DNA from: Actinospineispora acaciae DSM 45401
GTDB lineage: Bacteria > Actinomycetota > Actinomycetes > Mycobacteriales > Pseudonocardiaceae
NCBI RefSeq assembly: GCF_000620785.1
Contig: NZ_JIAI01000002.1
Coordinates: 1,308,177-1,372,176, forward strand
Direction of reading: 5' to 3'
Length of the DNA stretch: 64,000 nucleotides
The notes under the pieces were generated by a model. The model did no database searches, was not told the origin of the DNA, and saw only the letters and a program-made list of their open reading frames with translations. Position 1 is the first letter of the stretch, and each line of letters begins with the position of its first letter. A program made the translations under genes and the position numbers. Of this stretch, positions 59,744 to 64,000 are shown in pieces.

Positions 59744-60810
59744 ACGCCAACACGCCGTCCGGACTCGGCGCCATCGAGCGCGGCGCCGCCCGCGTGGACG
59801 TCTCGGACAAGCGCATGATCAACGCCAGGGCGGACGTCAACCAGCTTCTCCCGCTGAAGTACCGCTGGGCGTGGGAGAAGTACCTGTCCGGCTGCGCCAA
59901 CCACTGGATGCCCTCGGAGGTGTCCATGCAGGCCGACATCTCGCTGTGGCGCGCGCCGGCGTCCTCGGGAGGCCTGACGGACGACGAGCGGCACATGGTC
60001 AGGCGCAACCTGGGCTTCTTCGCCACCTCCGAGTCTCTGGTCGCCAACAACATCGTGCTCGCCGTCTACCGGCACCTGACCAACCCGGAGTGCCGGCAGT
60101 ACCTGCTGCGCCAGGCCTTCGAGGAGGCCGTGCACACCCACACCTTCCAGTACATCTGCACCTCGCTGGGCCTCGACGAGGGCGAGCTGTTCAACGCCTA
60201 CCGCGAGGTCCCGTCGATCACCGACAAGGCCGCCTGGGCGCTGGAGCACACCCGCAGCCTGTCCGACCCCGACTTCCGCACCGGCACCCCCGCCGCCGAC
60301 CAGGCGTTCCTGCGCGACCTGGTCGCGTTCTACGTGGTGTTCGAGGGAATGTGGTTCTACACCGGGTTCGCGCAGATCCTGGCGCTGGGCCGGCGCGGCA
60401 AGATGGTCGGCATCGCCGAGCAGTACCAGTACATCCTGCGCGACGAGTCGATCCACCTGAACTTCGGCGTCGACGTGATCAACCAGATCGCCACCGAGAA
60501 CCCCGGGCTGTGGACCGAGTCGTTCCGCTCCGAGGTGCGCGCCATGCTCGCCGAGGGCTGCGAGCTGGAGATCGCCTACGGCCGCGACACCCTGCCCAGG
60601 GGCATGCTCGGCCTGTCCGCCGAGTCCTGCGAGCGGTACATGCGGTTCATCGCCGACCGCCGCTGCGCGCAGCTAGGCCTGCCCCCGCTGTTCAACACCA
60701 CCGAGAACCCGTTCACCTGGATGTCGGAGTCCATGGACCTGACCAAGGAGAAGAACTTCTTCGAGACCAGGGTCACCGAGTACCAGACCGGCGGCACCCT
60801 CGTCTGGTAA
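59740..60810 (+). CDS. nrdB: Class I ribonucleotide reductase, radical (beta) subunit, class Ic-like
   Basis: 356 aa ferritin-like R2. Metal ligands are found in [12 protein letters not shown] (Glu at the first-ligand position), [15 protein letters not shown] (Glu and His), [12 protein letters not shown] (Glu) and [10 protein letters not shown] (Glu, His). Aligning EAVHTHTF with E. coli ETIHSRSY puts Phe where the radical Tyr122 belongs, and the first ligand is Glu rather than Asp84. Both are the hallmarks of Chlamydia-type class Ic subunits that use a Mn/Fe cofactor in place of a tyrosyl radical. The GTG at 59740 overlaps the nrdA stop. A palindromic repeat follows the stop. Confidence 0.93.
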   Translation: MNANTPSGLGAIERGAARVDVSDKRMINARADVNQLLPLKYRWAWEKYLSGCANHWMPSEVSMQADISLWRAPASSGGLTDDERHMVRRNLGFFATSESLVANNIVLAVYRHLTNPECRQYLLRQAFEEAVHTHTFQYICTSLGLDEGELFNAYREVPSITDKAAWALEHTRSLSDPDFRTGTPAADQAFLRDLVAFYVVFEGMWFYTGFAQILALGRRGKMVGIAEQYQYILRDESIHLNFGVDVINQIATENPGLWTESFRSEVRAMLAEGCELEIAYGRDTLPRGMLGLSAESCERYMRFIADRRCAQLGLPPLFNTTENPFTWMSESMDLTKEKNFFETRVTEYQTGGTLVW

Positions 60811-60816
60811 CCCCAC

Positions 60817-60935
60817 CGCGAGTCGGGCGTCTCAGCACACTGAGTCGCGGTTTTCGGCACATCCCGAGGCCGCCGGCGGGTGCCGAGCCGTGTGCTGAAA
60901 CGCCCGACTCGGTGTGCCAGGAGCCCCGACTCGCG
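60817..60935. repeat. Large palindromic intergenic repeat, copy 2
   Basis: Arms 60817-60862 and 60890-60935 (46 nt each, diverged) with a 27-nt GC-rich centre. The sequence CGCGAGTCGGGCGTCTCAGC matches copy 1 at 42465 closely. It fills the space between the convergent nrdB and MFS genes, so it likely terminates both. Confidence 0.72.
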
Positions 60936-60940
60936 GGGGG

Positions 60941-62293
60941 TTAGGTGCGGGCGGTGTCTGTGGTCGCGGTGGTGGGGGTGCGAGCTTCGACGCGTTTCTG
61001 TTGGTCCCACACCACGCCGGCGACGACCGCGACGGCGCAGAGGAGGAACATGAGGGCGACCGGCCAGTAGGCGTGGTCGGGGGTCACGGCGATCAGGCCG
61101 AAGCCGACCAGCGGAGCGATGCCGCCGGCGATGCCACCGGTTTCCTTGCCGGTGCCCAGGCCGGTTGCCCGCACGCTGGTCGGGAACTGGCGGGCGAAGT
61201 ATGCCCCGGAGGCGGCGAGCATGGCGGGGATGACGATGCCGGTGGTCGCGATCATCACGGCCCAGATCGGGAGGGGCGCGCCGGTGTCGAGCGCCCAGAA
61301 GAACGGGAACGCCAGCAGCGCGATCCCGGCCGCGCCGGCGAACAGCACCTGGCCGGCGTCGTACCTGTCGCACAGCCAGCCGGCGACCGGGACCGCGGCG
61401 ATGGCCACGGCGCTGGCGAGCGTCACGCCGAACGCGCCGATGTTCGCCGGCACCCCTCGGAACTCGGTCAGGTAGGACAGGCTGAAGGTCTTGAACAGGT
61501 AGCTGGCGCTCAGGTAGCCGATGACCACCAGACCCACGGCGCACACCCCGCGCCAGTCGTAGCGGAACAGGTCGCGCAGCGGGGTGGCGTGCGAGCGCCG
61601 GTCGTCGTCGTCGGAGACCTCGGCGTACTCGGGCGTCTCCGGCATCCGGGAGCGCACCCAGAAGCCCACCGCCACCAGCGCGAAGCTCGCCACGAACGGG
61701 ATGCGCCAGCCCCAGGTCACCAGGAACTCCTTGTCCATGCTGGTGAGCAGGGTGACCGTGAGCGACGAGGCGAACAGCCCGATGTTGACGCCCAGTGCGG
61801 GCAGCGAGCCGAACAGGCCCCGGGTGCGCACGCCCGCGTGCTCGTAGGACACCGCGATGGCGCTGCTGAACTCGGCGCCCGCGCCGAGCCCCTGGGCCAG
61901 CCGGAGCACGACCAGCAGGATCGGCGCGAACACGCCGATCGAGCCGTACGACGGGATCAGCCCGATCAGCCCGGACGAGACGCCCATGAGCAGGAACGTC
62001 AGCGTCAGCACCCGCTTGCGGCCGATCTTGTCCCCGAGGTAGCCGAAGAAGATCCCGCTCAGCGGGCGGACCACGAACCCGACGGTGAACGTGGCGATCG
62101 AGGAGAGCGTCGCGGCCACCGGGCTCTGTCCCGGGAAGAACACCTTGCCGAAGACCAGGGCGGCCATCGAGGCGAACAGGTAGAAGTCGAACCACTCGAG
62201 GGCCGAGCCGATGATCACGGCGGGGGCGACCGTGCGCGCGGCCGCGGACGTGGTGCGCCCGCCCGCCGGCGCGGGTGGGTCGGAGTGACTCAT
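60941..62293 (-). CDS. MFS transporter, metabolite:H+ symporter family
   Basis: 450 aa with twelve membrane segments. Family marks: VAPAVIIGSALEWFDFYLFA (the EWFDF motif of MHS carriers), GYLGDKIGRKRVLTLTFLLM (MFS motif A) and RPLSGIFFGYLG. Relatives such as KgtP, ShiA and ProP import organic acids, shikimate or osmolytes with protons. The ATG at 62293 has a weak ribosome site. A palindrome TCACAC-CACT-GTGTGA lies 50 bp upstream. Substrate unknown. Confidence 0.88.
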   Translation of the reverse strand: MSHSDPPAPAGGRTTSAAARTVAPAVIIGSALEWFDFYLFASMAALVFGKVFFPGQSPVAATLSSIATFTVGFVVRPLSGIFFGYLGDKIGRKRVLTLTFLLMGVSSGLIGLIPSYGSIGVFAPILLVVLRLAQGLGAGAEFSSAIAVSYEHAGVRTRGLFGSLPALGVNIGLFASSLTVTLLTSMDKEFLVTWGWRIPFVASFALVAVGFWVRSRMPETPEYAEVSDDDDRRSHATPLRDLFRYDWRGVCAVGLVVIGYLSASYLFKTFSLSYLTEFRGVPANIGAFGVTLASAVAIAAVPVAGWLCDRYDAGQVLFAGAAGIALLAFPFFWALDTGAPLPIWAVMIATTGIVIPAMLAASGAYFARQFPTSVRATGLGTGKETGGIAGGIAPLVGFGLIAVTPDHAYWPVALMFLLCAVAVVAGVVWDQQKRVEARTPTTATTDTART

Positions 62294-62335
62294 GGGCGCT
62301 ACCGTCCTCGTGCGTCGTTGCGCGTACCATCTAGT

Positions 62336-62368
62336 GAAACATTCACACCACTGTGTGATGCATGTTTC
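62336..62368. promoter_or_regulatory. Palindrome upstream of the MFS gene
   Basis: TCACAC (62343-62348), CACT, GTGTGA (62353-62358), flanked by GAAACAT (62336-62342) and ATGTTTC (62362-62368) as an outer inverted pair. Placed 43-75 bp before the MFS start and 23 bp after the end of lysE-like gene; a likely operator or partial terminator. Confidence 0.45.
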
Positions 62369-62390
62369 CTACCTGCATCGGATGAACGGG

Positions 62391-63032
62391 TCAAGAGCCC
62401 TCGGTGACGAGTCGGACGGCGACGCCCGCCAGCAGGAGCCCGGTGACCTCTTCGATGCGCGCCTTCACCGTCGGTCGCCGCAGCCAGCGGCCGAGCCGGT
62501 CGACGGCGGCGATGTAGAGGCCGAACCAGGCCAGGTAGAGCGTCGCGAAGATCCCGGACAGCAGCAGCGCCTCGGCCCGAGGTGAGGCGCTGTCGGTGGA
62601 CAGGAACTGGGGCAGGAAGGTGAGGAAGAACAGCGCGACCTTCGGGTTGAGCGCGTTGGACAGGAAACCCTGCCGCAGGTACGCCAGGCCGCGCCGGGGC
62701 GCCGCAACGGCGGTGTCGAGAACGTCGGCCGTCGGCGAGCGGCGCGAACGTATCGCCGAGCGCAGCATCTGCGCGCCCAGCCACAGCAGGTACGCCGCTC
62801 CGACGATCTTGAGCGCGGCGAACGCCGTCGCCGAGGTGAGCAGCAGCGCGGAGAGCCCGAGCGCGGCGGCTCCGGCGTGCACGGTCAGGCCGAGCACGCC
62901 GCCGAGCATGGTCAGCGAGGCCCCGCGCCGGCCGCCGACCACGGCGTTGCGGGTGATCAGGGCCTGGTCCGGCCCGGGCAGCATGATCAGTACCAGCGCG
63001 GCGAGAGCGAATGTCGTCATGGCTTTGAGCAT
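62391..63032 (-). CDS. LysE/RhtB family amino-acid exporter
   Basis: 213 aa with about six membrane helices. The N-terminal LIMLPGPDQALITRNAVVGGRRGA carries the LysE family signature (PGPD, G-x-x-G), and LKIVGAAYLLWLGAQMLRSA and GFLSNALNPKVALFFLTFLPQF are further family blocks. It exports amino acids or homoserine-lactone-like compounds. The ATG at 63032 was chosen; ATG 63020 or TTG 63044 are alternatives. It is divergent from a LysR gene, the standard LysE/LysG arrangement. Confidence 0.88.
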   Translation of the reverse strand: MLKAMTTFALAALVLIMLPGPDQALITRNAVVGGRRGASLTMLGGVLGLTVHAGAAALGLSALLLTSATAFAALKIVGAAYLLWLGAQMLRSAIRSRRSPTADVLDTAVAAPRRGLAYLRQGFLSNALNPKVALFFLTFLPQFLSTDSASPRAEALLLSGIFATLYLAWFGLYIAAVDRLGRWLRRPTVKARIEEVTGLLLAGVAVRLVTEGS

Positions 63033-63049
63033 CCAGTCGGACAATCGAT

Positions 63050-63090
63050 AAGTCCAATGTCAGTCTTGACGGTCATTGATACGTAGACTT
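63050..63090. promoter_or_regulatory. LysR-type operator between exporter and regulator
   Basis: Nested inverted repeats AAGTC (63050-63054)/GACTT (63086-63090) and CAATG (63055-63059)/CATTG (63074-63078) in the short divergent region; a typical LysR recognition layout. Confidence 0.5.
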
Positions 63091-63095
63091 TATGG

Positions 63096-63971
63096 ATGGT
63101 TACCCTGGTCCAACTTCGCGTCCTCGAGGCCGTCCGGCGACACGGGTCGGTCACCTCGGCCGCGAAGGAGCTGCTCTACACCCAGCCGGCGGTCAGCCAC
63201 CACCTGTCCAGGCTGGAGGCGCAGACCGGCGCGATGTTGCTCCAGCGGGTCGGGCGGGGGATCCGGCTCACCGAGGCCGGCCACCTCCTCGCGGACCGGG
63301 CCGCCGAGATCATCGGCAGGGTCGACTCGGCGGCGGCGGAGCTGTCCACGCTGGTCGGCCTGAACGCGGGCCGGGTCAGGGTGGCCGGGTTCAGCTCGGC
63401 CATGAGCTCGCTGGTCCCGCGGGCGGCCGCCGTGCTCGCCCGGCGGCATCCCGGCCTGGAGCTCGGGCTGACCGACACGCACCCGGAGGACGCGCTGCGG
63501 CAGTTGCGGGCCGGCGAGGTGGACGTCGCGGTGATCTTTCGGTACGACGACACCGCCCCTGAGGAGGACGGCGTCCGGCTGGTGCACCTGCTCGACGACC
63601 CGGTCTTCCTGCTCACCGCCGACGGTGGGGGGACGCTCGCCGAGCACAGGGACGGGCCGTGGATCGCGGGCTGCGAGCGGTGCCGGGCGCATCTGGTGCG
63701 GATGTGCGAGCAGGCCGGGTTCTCGCCCCGGCTGGCGTTCGTCACCGACGACATGGTCGTGATGCAGAGCCTGGTGGCCGCGGGGATGGGCGTCACGACG
63801 ATCCCCGGGCTGGCCCTGCGCGCCCACCACCATCCGGCGGTAGTCGCCACCGCGCTGCCGGTCCCGCCCCGCCGGGTGTACGCGGCCAGCTACGGCGAGC
63901 CGCCCGACCCGCCGGCGACCTCGGCGCTGCTGGCCGCCCTGACCGAGGCGGCCACGGATCCAGGTGCCTGA
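63096..63971 (+). CDS. LysR family transcriptional regulator
   Basis: 291 aa. The N-terminal helix-turn-helix (LVQLRVLEAVRRHGSVTSAA, then LYTQPAVSHHLSRLEAQTGA) and a periplasmic-binding-protein-like effector domain with DTHPEDALRQLRAGEVDVAV are clear. It is divergent from the LysE-type exporter and probably activates it when its amino-acid effector accumulates, as LysG does. The ATG at 63096 lies just after the inverted repeats. The last 29 bases of the window after its stop show no decisive feature. Confidence 0.9.
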   Translation: MVTLVQLRVLEAVRRHGSVTSAAKELLYTQPAVSHHLSRLEAQTGAMLLQRVGRGIRLTEAGHLLADRAAEIIGRVDSAAAELSTLVGLNAGRVRVAGFSSAMSSLVPRAAAVLARRHPGLELGLTDTHPEDALRQLRAGEVDVAVIFRYDDTAPEEDGVRLVHLLDDPVFLLTADGGGTLAEHRDGPWIAGCERCRAHLVRMCEQAGFSPRLAFVTDDMVVMQSLVAAGMGVTTIPGLALRAHHHPAVVATALPVPPRRVYAASYGEPPDPPATSALLAALTEAATDPGA

Positions 63972-64000
63972 TTGTCGGGCAGCCCGGCGAGCGCCTCGTC

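Noticed and set aside
57397-60810. A 1137-codon frame that would fuse NrdB to an N-terminal extension
   Set aside because: The extension is the +1 shadow of nrdA. NrdB starts at GTG 59740 with a GTGA overlap, and its length is then normal for R2.
1-64000. CRISPR arrays, tRNA or rRNA genes, prophage or integrase genes
   Set aside because: No regularly spaced short direct repeats, no cloverleaf-like segments and no phage or recombinase-type proteins were found when reading both strands.

Overview
The window is chromosomal DNA of a high-GC actinomycete. The evidence is the third-position G/C bias, frequent GTG starts, leaderless promoters, Tat/lipobox secretion signals, an IdeR/DmdR-type iron box, and a class I ribonucleotide reductase controlled by a B12 riboswitch plus NrdR boxes, as in streptomycetes and relatives. 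Long intergenic palindromes suggest Pseudonocardiales, but that placement is weak. No rRNA, tRNA, CRISPR array, prophage or transposase gene was seen. The one mobile-looking element is a 247-bp MITE-like insertion.

Layout. 1-3.4 kb: the end of an NTF2-like/tryptophan 2,3-dioxygenase fusion, then a flavin monooxygenase divergent from its TetR regulator. 3.4-11.3 kb: an IclR regulator, a group D flavin monooxygenase and a peptide-type ABC importer, tied together by repeated TCCG-N5-CGGA operators. 11.3-18.1 kb: a membrane acyltransferase, S41 protease, small membrane protein with winged-helix regulator, carboxylesterase and flavin monooxygenase. 18.1-27.6 kb: a two-way locus encoding what looks like a complete non-phosphorylative aldose oxidation route (mutarotase, SDR dehydrogenase, lactonase, IlvD/Edd dehydratase, RraA-type aldolase) with an IclR regulator, an APC permease and a CrtI-like oxidoreductase. 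27.6-34.5 kb: the MITE, a PQQ-type sugar dehydrogenase lipoprotein, an amidohydrolase, a methyltransferase coupled to a double AsnC regulator, and an agmatine-deiminase-type lipoprotein. 34.7-40.0 kb: an operon of APC permease, divergent M20 hydrolase, urease gamma-beta fusion and urease-alpha-like protein, without accessory genes. 40-46.6 kb: methyltransferases, cupin, NTF2/DUF3237 pair, Gfo/Idh oxidoreductase, and a GNAT (COG3375)/N-acylamino-acid racemase pair. 46.6-50.8 kb: an iron-regulated ABC pair and a MerR regulator with a zinc ribbon. 50.9-56.6 kb: an N-acyl-amino-acid/D-amino-acid scavenging cluster. 56.6-60.8 kb: nrdAB. 60.9-64 kb: an MFS symporter, a LysE exporter and its LysR regulator.

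The most notable systems are (a) the orphan urease-like operon, whose alpha subunit keeps all nickel ligands but has lost the catalytic Cys-His flap; (b) a shared ATACG-N3-CGTAT palindrome linking the GNAT/racemase operon to the M20/D-aminoacylase cluster 11 kb away, suggesting one D-amino-acid conversion regulon; (c) the split sugar-oxidation locus; (d) the IclR regulon with matching promoter/operator geometry; and (e) an NrdB in which Phe replaces the radical Tyr (class Ic-like), under double NrdR/B12 control.
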